A stretch of 64,000 bases of DNA from Streptomyces griseocarneus. Its GTDB lineage: Bacteria > Actinomycetota > Actinomycetes > Streptomycetales > Streptomycetaceae. The position numbers and the translations under genes were made by a program. The notes under the pieces are model-generated. The model did no database searches and had not been told where the DNA came from. It worked only from the letters and a program-made list of their open reading frames with translations. Shown one piece after another: positions 39,294-47,541 of the stretch (positions are counted from its first letter, which is position 1; the number at the start of each line of letters is the position of its first letter). The stretch lies in the NCBI GenBank assembly GCA_003674045.1, contig PENC01000011.1:171669-235668 (forward strand), in the 5' to 3' direction.

Positions 39294-40460
39294 TTAATGG
39301 GCCGCACGTCGGCCCCGCGGTAATCCCAGAAGCCGTTCCGCCACCACATCCCGTTGGATCTCGTTCGCCCCCGCGTAGATCGGCCCCGCCAGGGCGAAGA
39401 CGTAACCGTCCGGCCAAGGAGCAACCGCCTCCTCCGCGCAGGAGGAGAGTTCGCCACGCGCACCGAGCACGTCGAGCGCCGTCTCGTGCAGGGCCAGGTC
39501 CAGTTCGGACCAGAAGAGCTTCGTGAGGCTCGCCTCGGCCGTGGCGGGAGCCGGCCGCGCGGCGAGCCCGTACGCGTACAGCTGGTACGCCCGTGCCCGG
39601 ATCGCGACGTCCGCCACCCGGTCCCGAAGCGCCGTGTCGTGCGGGTCGGCGCGCTCGCGCCACAGGGTCACCAGCCGTCGGGCGGCGGCGAGGTAGCGGC
39701 CGGGGCTGCGCAGGGTGAGGCCGCGCTCATGGCCCGCGGTGCTCATGGCGACGGACCAGCCGTTCCCGGGTTCGCCGATGACGTCCTCCCCGGGCACGAA
39801 CACGTCGTCGAGGAAGATCTCCGCGAAGGCGGGCCTGCCGTCGAGGCGGCCGACGGGCCGGACCGTCACCCCCTCGGCGTCCAGCGGGAACATCACATAC
39901 GTCAGCCCTTTGTGCGGCGGCCGCCGCGGGTCCGCGTGGCTGCGGAAGAGGCCGAAGGCCCGGTCGGCGAAGGCCGCCCGCGAGGACCAGGTCTTCTGGC
40001 CGCGCAGCAGCCAGCCGCCCCGTACCGGCACGGCCACCGACCGCAGGGAGGCGAGATCCGAGCCCGCCTCCGGCTCCGACCACGCCTGCGCCCAGACCGT
40101 CTCGGCCCGCGCCATCGGCGGCAGCAGCCGGGCGCGCTGCTCCGGTGTGCCGTGGGCGAGGAGGGTGGGGGCGAGGAGGGAGATCCCGTTCTGCGTGACG
40201 CGCCCGGGCGCCCCGGCCGCGTAGTACTCCTCCTCGAACACCAGCCACTCCAGCAGCGAGCGGCCCCGGCCGCCGTACTCCGCGGGCCAGGAGACGGCCG
40301 ACCAGCGGTCGGCCGCCAGCGTCCGTTCCCACGCCCGGTGTTCGGCGAACCCCTCCCGCGTCTCCAGCGAGCGCAGCGGCGTGCGGGGTACGTGCGCGGC
40401 GAGCCACGCGCGGGCCTCCGCGCGGAAGGCCGCCTCCTCGGCGGTGAGTTCGAGGTCCAT
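39294..40460 (-). CDS. acyl-CoA dehydrogenase, IpdE1/FadE30-like alpha subunit
   Basis: This 388-residue full-length acyl-CoA dehydrogenase equals FadE30 (Rv3560c, 385 residues) in size. It has the N-terminal helical domain with WPAEYGGRGRSLLEWLVFEEEY, the FAD/substrate sheet AWSEPEAGSDLASLRSVAV and GQKTWSSRA, and the C-terminal core ending PIYAGANEIQRDVVAERLLGLPR. The last pattern is that of steroid-type dehydrogenases. It would be the alpha subunit for dehydrogenation of the HIP-CoA propionyl side chain. ATG 40460 shares one base with the upstream hydratase stop (TGATG), so the two genes are coupled. The KstR2-type box at 41341 controls this operon. Confidence 0.8.
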   Translation of the reverse strand: MDLELTAEEAAFRAEARAWLAAHVPRTPLRSLETREGFAEHRAWERTLAADRWSAVSWPAEYGGRGRSLLEWLVFEEEYYAAGAPGRVTQNGISLLAPTLLAHGTPEQRARLLPPMARAETVWAQAWSEPEAGSDLASLRSVAVPVRGGWLLRGQKTWSSRAAFADRAFGLFRSHADPRRPPHKGLTYVMFPLDAEGVTVRPVGRLDGRPAFAEIFLDDVFVPGEDVIGEPGNGWSVAMSTAGHERGLTLRSPGRYLAAARRLVTLWRERADPHDTALRDRVADVAIRARAYQLYAYGLAARPAPATAEASLTKLFWSELDLALHETALDVLGARGELSSCAEEAVAPWPDGYVFALAGPIYAGANEIQRDVVAERLLGLPRGRRAAH

Positions 40461-41326
40461 CAGGCGCCGCGCTCCTTCATGGCGCGGACGTCCATGCCGC
40501 CGAGGGGGCCGGAGCCCGTCTCGGCGTTGTGGGCGTGCGCGAGGTGGTGGAGGGCGAAGGCCGCGTCGAGCCCGCTGTGCAGGCCCTGGAGGTCCTCCGC
40601 CTGGTTGACGGCCCGCTTCGTGAGCGCGAGCCCCATGCGGGGCATCTCCGCGACGCGGAGCGCCAGTTCCTCCGTGCGGGCGGCGAGTTCGGCGCGTGGC
40701 ACCACGCGGTTGACCATGCCGAGCTCGTACGCGCGCCGGGCACCCATCCGGTCGCCGGTGTAGAGGAACTCCTTGGCGATACGCGGCGGCATCACCCACG
40801 GGTGGGCGAAGTACTCGACGCCGGGGACGCCCATGCGGACGACGGGATCGGCGAAGAAGGCGTCCTCGCTCGCCACGATCAGATCGCACACCCAGGCCAG
40901 CATCAACCCGCCCGCCACGCAGGCGCCTTGGACGGCGGCGACCACGGGTTTGGGCAGTTCCCGCCAGCGTTTGCACATGCCGAGGTAGATTTCCGACTCG
41001 CGGGCGAAGCGGCCCTCCGCGCCGGTCTTGTCGGAGTGGTCCCACCACAGGCCCGCCCGCCGCGGACGGGGGAGGTGGGCGTCACGCCCGGGAGTGCCGA
41101 TGTCATGGCCCGCGGAGAAATGCTCGCCCGCCCCGGCGAGGACGACGACCCGGACCGCGTCGTCCGCCGCCGCGCGCTGGAAGGCGTCGTCCAGGGCGTA
41201 GGTCATCGCGGAATTCTGGGCGTTGCGCCAGCGCGGCCGGTTCATGGTGACCGTCGCGACCGGGCCCTTCGCCTCGTACCGCACGGTCGGTTCGGCCGTC
41301 GGTTCGACTGTCAGGTCAGTGGTCAT
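40460..41326 (-). CDS. enoyl-CoA hydratase of the HIP catabolic region
   Basis: This 288-residue crotonase has the oxyanion-hole segments EHFSAGHDIG and GACVAGGLMLAWVCDLIVASEDAFFADP. It has a longer loop (GTPGRDAHLPRPRRAGLWWDHSDKTGAEGRFARESEIYLGM) than classical hydratases. It is the first gene of the minus-strand operon with the IpdE1-like dehydrogenase and directly follows the KstR2-type box, so it should act just after that dehydrogenase on the propionyl side chain of HIP-CoA. That step has no firmly assigned enzyme in the M. tuberculosis cluster as far as I know. ATG 41326 has AAGG six bases upstream; the ATG at 41332 would sit on that site. Confidence 0.83.
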   Translation of the reverse strand: MTTDLTVEPTAEPTVRYEAKGPVATVTMNRPRWRNAQNSAMTYALDDAFQRAAADDAVRVVVLAGAGEHFSAGHDIGTPGRDAHLPRPRRAGLWWDHSDKTGAEGRFARESEIYLGMCKRWRELPKPVVAAVQGACVAGGLMLAWVCDLIVASEDAFFADPVVRMGVPGVEYFAHPWVMPPRIAKEFLYTGDRMGARRAYELGMVNRVVPRAELAARTEELALRVAEMPRMGLALTKRAVNQAEDLQGLHSGLDAAFALHHLAHAHNAETGSGPLGGMDVRAMKERGA

Positions 41327-41340
41327 GCCCATCCTTCCCT

Positions 41341-41354
41341 AACAAGTGTTTGGT
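41341..41354. promoter_or_regulatory. KstR2-type box 1
   Basis: AACAAGTGTTTGGT differs at one position from the published mycobacterial KstR2 consensus AnCAAGnnCTTGnT. It lies midway between the divergent enoyl-CoA hydratase (start 41326) and IpdF-like reductase (start 41371). A second copy, CCTAACAA..GTTTGGT.GG in extended form, lies at 47484. Confidence 0.7.
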
Positions 41355-41370
41355 AGGTTAACGTGCCGTC

Positions 41371-42201
41371 ATGAGCAGCGTCGAGGAGTCCCGCACGGAA
41401 TCCCGTACCGCTTCCCGGCCCTGTCCGCCGGCCTATGTGCCCGGCCACGAACTGCTGACGGGCCGCACCGCCGTCATCACCGCCGCCGCGGGCACCGGCA
41501 TCGGCGGGGCCACCGCGCGCCGCTTTCTCGAAGAAGGGGCGCGCGTGGTCCTCGGGGACACGCACGCCCGGCGTCTGCGGGCCACCGTCGCCGCGCTGTG
41601 CGACGGCTTCGGCTCCCGGCAGGTGACCGGCCTGCCCTGCGACGTCACCGACGAGGCCCAGGTCGCCGCCCTCTTCGACCTCGCCGAGGAGCGGCACGGA
41701 GCCCTCGACATCGTCGTCAACAACGCGGGTCTCGGCGGCACCGCCGACCTCGTGGAGATGACCGACGAGCAGTGGGACAAGGTCATCGACATCTCCCTGA
41801 ACGGCACCTTCCGCTGCACCCGCGCGGCCCTGCGCCGGCTGCGCGACCGCGGCCGCGAAGGCGTCGTCGTCAACGTCGCCTCGGTCGTGGGCTGGCGCGC
41901 CCAGCGCGGCCAGGCGCACTACGCGGCCGCCAAGGCCGGGGTCATGGCCCTCACCCGCTGCGCGGCCGTCGAGGCCGCCGCCTACGGCGTACGCGTCAAC
42001 GCGGTCTCGCCGAGCCTCGCGATGCACCCGCACCTGGTCAAGGTCACCACCCCCGAGCTGCTCGCCGAGCTGACGGAGCGTGAGCCCTTCGGGCGGCCCG
42101 CGGAACCCTGGGAGGTCGCCAACGTCGTCGTCTTCCTCGCCAGCGGCTACTCCTCGTACATGACCGGGGAGACGGTGTCCGTCAGCAGCCAGCGCGCCTG
42201 A
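41371..42201 (+). CDS. ipdF: SDR, IpdF-like HIP-CoA 5-keto reductase
   Basis: The protein has 276 residues and a Rossmann SDR fold. The cofactor loop is TAAAGTGIGGATARRFLEEG, then NNAG (VVNNAGLGG), and the catalytic S-x-Y-x3-K is read from ASVVGWRAQRGQAHYAAAKAG. IpdF (Rv3559c) reduces the C5 ketone of HIP-CoA and has 262 residues. The first 25 residues here (MSSVEESRTESRTASRPCPP) are extra. It heads the plus-strand operon ipdF-kstR2-fadA6, the order of Rv3559c-Rv3557c-Rv3556c. The gene follows the box by 17 bases. Assignment rests on the cluster as a whole. Confidence 0.82.
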   Translation: MSSVEESRTESRTASRPCPPAYVPGHELLTGRTAVITAAAGTGIGGATARRFLEEGARVVLGDTHARRLRATVAALCDGFGSRQVTGLPCDVTDEAQVAALFDLAEERHGALDIVVNNAGLGGTADLVEMTDEQWDKVIDISLNGTFRCTRAALRRLRDRGREGVVVNVASVVGWRAQRGQAHYAAAKAGVMALTRCAAVEAAAYGVRVNAVSPSLAMHPHLVKVTTPELLAELTEREPFGRPAEPWEVANVVVFLASGYSSYMTGETVSVSSQRA

Positions 42202-42218
42202 CCGGGACGTGCCCGAGA

Positions 42219-42839
42219 ATGACCGGCGTGCCGAACAGCAAGCAGACCGCAGCGAACCCCGCGCCCGAACGGCGCCGCGCACTCCTCGCCACCGCCGCCG
42301 AGGTCTTCGCCGCCCAGGGCTACGACGCCACCACCGTCCGCAGGATCGCCGACGAGGCCGGCCTCCTCGCGGGCAGCCTCTACTACCACTTCGACTCCAA
42401 GGAGTCGATGCTGGACGAGATCCTCTCCGGCTTCCTGGACGAGCTGTGGGCGGGCTACGACACCGTGCTCGCCGCCGGGCTCGCGCCCCGCGAGACCCTG
42501 GAGGCCCTCGTCACCGAGTCCTTCCGCGAGATCGACCGGCACCGCTTCGCCGTCGCCATCTACCAGAAGGAGTCCCACCACCTCGCGGACCGGCCGCGCT
42601 TCGCCTACCTTGCCGAGTCCCGGCGCCGCTTCGAGCGGGCGTGGCTCGGCACCCTGGAGCGCGGCGTGGCCCAGCGGGCCTTCCGCGCCGACCTCGACGC
42701 CCGGCTCACCTACCGCTTCCTCCGCGACACCGTGTGGGTCGCCGCGTCCTGGTACCGGCCCGGCGGAGCGCACGCGCCCGAGGAGATCGCCCGCCAGTAC
42801 CTGTCGATGGTCCTGGACGGCATCGCCGTCCGGGAGTGA
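42219..42839 (+). CDS. kstR2: TetR-family regulator, KstR2-like
   Basis: The protein has 206 residues (Rv3557c/KstR2 has 200). The N-terminal TetR HTH is at residues 15-65: RRRALLATAAEVFAAQGYDATTVRRIADEAGLLAGSLYYHFDSKESMLDEIL. The ligand domain has FREIDRHRFAVAIYQKESHHL. KstR2 represses the HIP regulon until HIP-CoA binds. The gene lies between the ipdF- and fadA6-like genes, and two KstR2-type boxes lie in the two divergent regions of the cluster. GTG 42228 is a possible later start. Confidence 0.85.
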   Translation: MTGVPNSKQTAANPAPERRRALLATAAEVFAAQGYDATTVRRIADEAGLLAGSLYYHFDSKESMLDEILSGFLDELWAGYDTVLAAGLAPRETLEALVTESFREIDRHRFAVAIYQKESHHLADRPRFAYLAESRRRFERAWLGTLERGVAQRAFRADLDARLTYRFLRDTVWVAASWYRPGGAHAPEEIARQYLSMVLDGIAVRE

Positions 42840-42861
42840 CCCACCCCGAGGAGCAGCAGCC

Positions 42862-44019
42862 ATGGCAGAGGCCTACGTCGTCGCAGCGGTCCGCACCCCC
42901 GTCGGCAGACGGGGCGGCGGACTGTCCGCCGTCCACCCCGCCGACCTCGGCGCCCACGTCCTGCGGGCGCTGATGGACCGCGCGGGGGTGGACCCGGCCG
43001 CCGTCGACGACGTCGTCCTCGGCTGCCTCGACGCGGTCGGCCCGCAGGCCGGGGACATCGCCCGGACGAGCTGGCTGGCCGCGGGCCTCCCCGAGGAGGT
43101 GCCCGGCGTCACCGTCGACCGGCAGTGCGGCTCCGGCCAGCAGGCCGTGCACTTCGCCGCCCAGGCGGTGCTCTCCGGCACCCAGGACCTCGTCGTCGCG
43201 GGCGGCGTGCAGAACATGTCGCAGGTCCCCATCGCCTTCGCCGCCGGGCGGGCCGCCGAGCCGCTGGGCCTCACCGACGGCCCGTACGCCGGGTCGCGCG
43301 GCTGGCGGGCCCGCTACGGCGACCGCGTCGTCAGCCAGTTCCACGGCGCCGAGGCCATCGCCGCCCGGTGGGGCATCACCCGCGCGGCCATGGAGGAGTA
43401 CGCGCTCGCCTCGCACCGCCGGGCCGTACGCGCCGCCGACGAGGGCCGCTTCGCCCGCGAACTCGTCCCCCTGGGAGAGGTGACGGCGGACGAGGGCCCG
43501 CGCCGGGACACCTCCCTGGAGAAGATGGCCGCGCTCCGGCCGGTGCTGCCCGGGGGCACCCTCACGGCGGCGCTCTCCTCCCAGGTCTCCGACGGCGCGG
43601 CGGCCGTGCTCGTCGCGAGCGAACGGGCCGTGCGCGACCACGGCCTCACCCCGCTTGCCCGTGTCCACCACCTCTCCGTACGCGGCGAGGACCCCATCCG
43701 TATGCTGTCCGCGCCCATCCCGGCCACCGCCCACGCGCTCAAGAAGGCCGGGATGACGATCGACGACATCGACCTGGTCGAGATCAACGAGGCGTTCGCC
43801 TCCGTGGTCCTGGCCTGGCTCCGGGAGACCGGTGCCGACCCCGCCCGTGTCAACGTGGGCGGCGGCGCCCTCGCGCTGGGCCACCCTCTCGGCGCCACCG
43901 GCGCCAAACTGCTCACCACCCTGCTGTACGAGCTGGAGCGCACCGGCGGCCGCTACGGCCTCCAGACCATGTGCGAGGGCGGAGGCCAGGCGAACGTGAC
44001 CATTGTCGAACGACTCTGA
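42862..44019 (+). CDS. fadA6: steroid acetyl-CoA acyltransferase (thiolase), FadA6-like
   Basis: The protein has 385 residues (FadA6/Rv3556c has 386). The acyl-accepting Cys89 lies in DRQCGSGQQ. His in VEINEAFASV (NEAF), ALGHPLGATGAKL and the final CEGGGQANV with the second catalytic Cys are all present, so the enzyme should be active. FadA6 cleaves beta-ketoacyl-CoA intermediates late in ring C/D breakdown. A ribosome site (AGGAGCAGC) precedes ATG 42862, 22 bases after kstR2. It converges with the ipdC-like gene. Confidence 0.85.
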   Translation: MAEAYVVAAVRTPVGRRGGGLSAVHPADLGAHVLRALMDRAGVDPAAVDDVVLGCLDAVGPQAGDIARTSWLAAGLPEEVPGVTVDRQCGSGQQAVHFAAQAVLSGTQDLVVAGGVQNMSQVPIAFAAGRAAEPLGLTDGPYAGSRGWRARYGDRVVSQFHGAEAIAARWGITRAAMEEYALASHRRAVRAADEGRFARELVPLGEVTADEGPRRDTSLEKMAALRPVLPGGTLTAALSSQVSDGAAAVLVASERAVRDHGLTPLARVHHLSVRGEDPIRMLSAPIPATAHALKKAGMTIDDIDLVEINEAFASVVLAWLRETGADPARVNVGGGALALGHPLGATGAKLLTTLLYELERTGGRYGLQTMCEGGGQANVTIVERL

Positions 44020-44045
44020 GGCACGGTCAGGAGACCGTCGGTGCG

Positions 44046-45098
44046 TCAGACCGATACGACCGCCAGCGCCCGCAGCGTCTCCTCCGCCTCCCGCACCACC
44101 CGCTCCACCAGCTCCGCGCACGACGGCAGGTCGTCGATGACCCCGGCGACCTGCCCCGACGCCATCACCCCGAGGTCCGTACGGCCGTCCACCATCGCGG
44201 CCCTGAGCAGCATGGGGGTGTTCGCCGCCAGCAGCACCTGACTCCATGTGAGGTCACGGGCACGCCGCATGGCCAGACCCTCGTGCAGCAGCCGCGCCGC
44301 GCCCAGGCCCGACACCTCGCGGAACGCGGCGGCGTGCCGCAGGGCCCGGACGAACGAGGCGGCGCGCCCCGACCGTTCGAGCGCCGTGACGAAGGGTGTG
44401 CGCAGCATCCGGTGGGGCAGCCCGTCGACCTTCGCCGTCACCGTCACGTCCCCGACCCCCGCGGCCAGGTACACGGCCTTGACCGCGTCCGGCACCGTGC
44501 TGTCGGACGTCAGCAGGAAGCGGGTGCCCATCGCCACCCCGGCCGCCCCGAACGCCAGGGCCGCGGCGAGACCGCGCCCGTCGTGGAAGCCGCCCGCCGC
44601 CACGACCGGTATGCCGACCGCGTCCACCACCTGCGGCAGCAGCACCGTCGTGGCCACCGCGCCCGTGTGCCCGCCGCCCTCGCCGCCCTGTACCACCACC
44701 GCGTCCGCACCCCACGCGGCCACCTTCTCGGCGTGGCGCCGGGCGCCCACGGAGGGGAGGACGACGACCCCGGCGTCCTTGAGCCGGGCGATCAGTTCCC
44801 GCGAGGGCGCCAGCGCGAACGAGGCGACGCGCACCCCCTCCTCGACGACGACCGCGACGCGTTCGGCCGCGTCCACGGCGTCCGCGCGGAGGTTCACCCC
44901 GAACGGACGGTCCGTGCGCGAGCGCACCTCCCGGATCGCGGCGCGGAGCTGACCAACCGTCATGGTGGCGGAGGCGAGGATGCCCAGGGCCCCGGCGTTC
45001 GCCGTCGCCGACACCAGCCGGGGGCCCGCCACCCACCCCATACCGGTCTGGACGACCGGGTGCCGTACCCCCGTCAGCTCGGTGAGCGCGGTCCTCAT
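44046..45098 (-). CDS. ipdC: IpdC-like NAD(P)H-dependent flavin oxidoreductase
   Basis: The protein has 350 residues (IpdC/Rv3553 has 355) and belongs to the nitronate monooxygenase (TIM-barrel, FMN) family. Marks are VVQTGMGWVAGPRLVSATANAGALGILAS, FGVNLR, VVVQGGEGGGHTGAV (FMN phosphate), VVAAGGFHDGRGLAAALAFGAAGVAMGTRF and SDSTVPDAVK. IpdC oxidises the ring intermediate to the enone acted on by EchA20. The stop is 27 bases from the fadA6 stop (convergent), and ATG 45098 overlaps the ipdB stop. It is the last gene of the operon echA20-ipdA-ipdB-ipdC. Confidence 0.83.
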   Translation of the reverse strand: MRTALTELTGVRHPVVQTGMGWVAGPRLVSATANAGALGILASATMTVGQLRAAIREVRSRTDRPFGVNLRADAVDAAERVAVVVEEGVRVASFALAPSRELIARLKDAGVVVLPSVGARRHAEKVAAWGADAVVVQGGEGGGHTGAVATTVLLPQVVDAVGIPVVAAGGFHDGRGLAAALAFGAAGVAMGTRFLLTSDSTVPDAVKAVYLAAGVGDVTVTAKVDGLPHRMLRTPFVTALERSGRAASFVRALRHAAAFREVSGLGAARLLHEGLAMRRARDLTWSQVLLAANTPMLLRAAMVDGRTDLGVMASGQVAGVIDDLPSCAELVERVVREAEETLRALAVVSV

Positions 45099-45850
45099 GC
45101 CCGTACCTCGCGGTCCCGCAGGCCGCCGGGGTCGAGGACCTCCCGGACGATCCGCAGCTCCTCGGCGGTCGGGGGGCGGGTGGGCGGTGTGCCGTCCGGG
45201 ACGTCCAGCGGGAAGCCCGTCGCGGCCTTGAGCGCCTCGGCCGTCACACCGGGATGCAGGGAGCGCACCCGCATCGTGCGGTCCGGGCTCTCGAAGTCCA
45301 GCACCGCCAGATCGGTGACGACCCGTACGATCCGGTGGAAGCGCGTGGCGGACGGGCCCGCGGCCGCCGCCCGGTCGTGGCCGACGCCGCAGACCATGTC
45401 GACCCGCTCGATCAGCACCCGGGGCGAGTGCCGGGGGATCCAGTAACTCGTCGGGTTGTTGAGGGTGTTGGCCGGGGCCCCGCGCACGCCCAGGAGCTGC
45501 CGGGACGGGCGCTTCCAGTCGCCGACGCACGCGATGTTCTGGTTGCCGTGGCGGTCGAGCTGGCTCGCGCCCATCATCACGTGCCGCCTGCCGCCGGTGA
45601 CCAGCGCGAGATGACGGCGGAACGGCAGCCATCCCTCGATCGCGCCGGGCCGTTCCCCCAGCGGCGGCACATCGGCCATCAGCAGCGCCTCGCCGTCCGT
45701 CAGCAGCAGCTCGGGCGAGAACGTGAGCCGAGCCAGCCGCGCGCCGAGTGTCGGCACCGTGCCCATGGGGCTCGCGAGGATCTCCCCGTCGCCGCGCCAC
45801 GCCTCCGCGCACGCCACGACGCACACCTCCGCACGGGTCGCCGCCGTCAT
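45095..45850 (-). CDS. ipdB: IpdB subunit of the ring-cleaving CoA hydrolase
   Basis: The protein has 251 residues (IpdB/Rv3552 has 250) with the CoA-transferase beta fold: VCVVACAEAWRGDGEILASPMGTVPTLGARLARLTFSPELLLTDGEALLM. It lacks the SENG/ENG catalytic motif of true class I CoA transferases near the N-terminus. This agrees with the known hydrolase (not transferase) function of IpdAB, which opens ring C of COCHEA-CoA. It overlaps ipdA and ipdC by four bases each. Confidence 0.85.
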   Translation of the reverse strand: MTAATRAEVCVVACAEAWRGDGEILASPMGTVPTLGARLARLTFSPELLLTDGEALLMADVPPLGERPGAIEGWLPFRRHLALVTGGRRHVMMGASQLDRHGNQNIACVGDWKRPSRQLLGVRGAPANTLNNPTSYWIPRHSPRVLIERVDMVCGVGHDRAAAAGPSATRFHRIVRVVTDLAVLDFESPDRTMRVRSLHPGVTAEALKAATGFPLDVPDGTPPTRPPTAEELRIVREVLDPGGLRDREVRA

Positions 45851-46722
45851 GCCGTCGCCCCGCCGAAGCCCGCGACCGCCGCCCGGTAGGCGTCCTCGTC
45901 GCCGGAGAGGAAGCGGTCCGCGAACTCCCGCCAGGCCTCCGGGCCGGCGGCGGCCTTCGCGTACGCCGCCTGGAAGGTCTCGTCGCGGTCGTAGTCGGGC
46001 GCGCAGGAGGTGAAGTGCGCGCCGCCCGGCGCCTCCACGACCCCGGTCACGAGGTGCCGCTGCACCAGCAGGGTCTGCGGCCCGCCCTCGCGGGCGAACT
46101 CCTCCGTCTCCACGATCCGTTCGCAGGACACGTATGCCTCCCGTGCGGCCTCGCAGAACAGGTCGTCCAGATACGGGTCCGGGCCCAGGTACTGGGCGTT
46201 GCCGAGCCGGTCCGCCCGGTTGAGGTGGACCAGCGCGGCGTCCAGCGTCAGCGCGGGCACCGCGACGAGCTCCTCGCCGTCCTCATAAGGCGAAGTGACG
46301 GTACGCAGGCCGGGGTTGACCGTCATCACATCTGACCCGAGCCCGGCCCGTACGGGCAGGAACGGCAGCCGGTGCGCGGCGGCCGTCAGACCCCACAGGA
46401 ACATCGCCTCGTCCAGCTCCGTGAGCTCGAACGCGCCGTGCTCCCGGGCCGCGCGGTAGTGCGGTTCGAGGGGGATCGAGTCCAGCGTCACGAAGGGCGC
46501 GACGAGCCTGCGGACGCGCCCCGCCGCCGCCAGCAGGCCCACGTCCGGGCCGCCGCACGACACGACCGTCAGATCGGTGACGTCCGACCGCAGCAGGGCC
46601 CGCACCAGGGCCATCGGCTTGCGGCGCGAGCCCCAGCCGCCGATGCCGAGGGTCATCCCGCTGGCCAGCCGGGCCACCGCCTCGTCGGCGGTCATCCTCT
46701 TGTCGCCGGTCGCCGCGGTCAT
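45847..46722 (-). CDS. ipdA: IpdA subunit of the ring-cleaving CoA hydrolase
   Basis: The protein has 291 residues (IpdA/Rv3551 has 292). It opens with DEAVARLASGMTLGIGGWGSRRKPMALVRALLR and VVSCGGPDVGLLAAAGRVRRL. Glu105 by count (in LTELDEAMF) coincides with the catalytic Glu105 reported for M. tuberculosis IpdA; Glu102 is close by, and an alignment would settle which one matches. With IpdB it forms the alpha/beta hydrolase that opens the last steroid ring. Its start overlaps the echA20 stop, so the subunits are made together. Confidence 0.86.
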   Translation of the reverse strand: MTAATGDKRMTADEAVARLASGMTLGIGGWGSRRKPMALVRALLRSDVTDLTVVSCGGPDVGLLAAAGRVRRLVAPFVTLDSIPLEPHYRAAREHGAFELTELDEAMFLWGLTAAAHRLPFLPVRAGLGSDVMTVNPGLRTVTSPYEDGEELVAVPALTLDAALVHLNRADRLGNAQYLGPDPYLDDLFCEAAREAYVSCERIVETEEFAREGGPQTLLVQRHLVTGVVEAPGGAHFTSCAPDYDRDETFQAAYAKAAAGPEAWREFADRFLSGDEDAYRAAVAGFGGATA

Positions 46723-47462
46723 GACCGGTGCTCCTCGAAGAAGGCCGCGCGGCGGCGGTCGGCGACACCGCTGAGCGCGGCCTGGAAGGTGAAGCCCTGC
46801 TCGTAGCGGTAGCCGCGGTGGACGTCGACCGGGTCGATGCCGTTCAGGGCCGCCTTCGCCATGCGCAGCAGCGTGCCGTCCTTGGCGGCGATCTCCCGCG
46901 CCAACTCCAGCGCGGCATCCAGTAGTTCCTCGCGCGGTACGACCCGCCACACGGATCCGTGCCCGTGCAGCTCCCGCGCGGTGACGGTCCGTGAGGTGAA
47001 GTACAGCGTGCGCATCAGGTGCTGCGGCACGAGTCTCGCCAGGTGGGTGGCGGCGCCGAGGGCGCCCCGGTCCAGCTCCGGCAGGCCGAAGGTGGCGTCC
47101 TCGGAGGCGACGACCGCGTCCGCGTTCCCCACCAGCCCCACGCCGCCGCCGAGGCAGAAGCCGTGCACGGCGGCCACGACCGGCACCTCGCAGTCGTACA
47201 CCGCGGAAAAGGCCGTGGCGCAGGCGCGGTTGACGGCGACCAGCGCCAGTTGGTCCCGGTGGATCTCCTTGAGGTCGACACCGGCGCTGAAGCCGCGCCC
47301 GGCGGCGGTCAGGACGACGCAGCGCACCGCGGGATCGCCGCCCGCCGCGCGGACGGCCGCCGCGATGTCGTACCAGCCGCGTGAGGGAAGGGCGTTGACG
47401 GGAGGGAAGTCCACGGTGACGACCGCGACGGCGGTTTCGGGGCGGGAGGTGGAGACACTCAT
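46719..47462 (-). CDS. echA20: EchA20-like ring D hydrolase (crotonase)
   Basis: The protein has 247 residues, the same as M. tuberculosis EchA20 (Rv3550). The oxyanion segments are RGFSAGVDLKEI and HGFCLGGGVGLVGNADAVVASEDATFGLPE, followed by LDRGALGAATHLARLVPQHLMR. EchA20 hydrolyses ring D of HIEC-CoA. It heads the coupled operon echA20-ipdA-ipdB-ipdC. The KstR2-type box at 47484 lies 22 bases upstream of ATG 47462. Confidence 0.85.
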   Translation of the reverse strand: MSVSTSRPETAVAVVTVDFPPVNALPSRGWYDIAAAVRAAGGDPAVRCVVLTAAGRGFSAGVDLKEIHRDQLALVAVNRACATAFSAVYDCEVPVVAAVHGFCLGGGVGLVGNADAVVASEDATFGLPELDRGALGAATHLARLVPQHLMRTLYFTSRTVTARELHGHGSVWRVVPREELLDAALELAREIAAKDGTLLRMAKAALNGIDPVDVHRGYRYEQGFTFQAALSGVADRRRAAFFEEHRS

Positions 47463-47483
47463 GGCAGGATCGGCTACCTTTCC

Positions 47484-47497
47484 ACCAAACGTTTGTT
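47484..47497. promoter_or_regulatory. KstR2-type box 2
   Basis: On the minus strand it reads AACAAACGTTTGGT, two changes from AnCAAGnnCTTGnT. It shares the flanks CCTAACAA and TTTGGT.GG with box 1. It lies in the 79-bp divergent region between echA20 and the SDR gene, so one site could repress both operons. Confidence 0.65.
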
Positions 47498-47541
47498 AGG
47501 TCGCAAGGTAGCAGCGGACCGGCGACGACGGGAGAGGCGAA

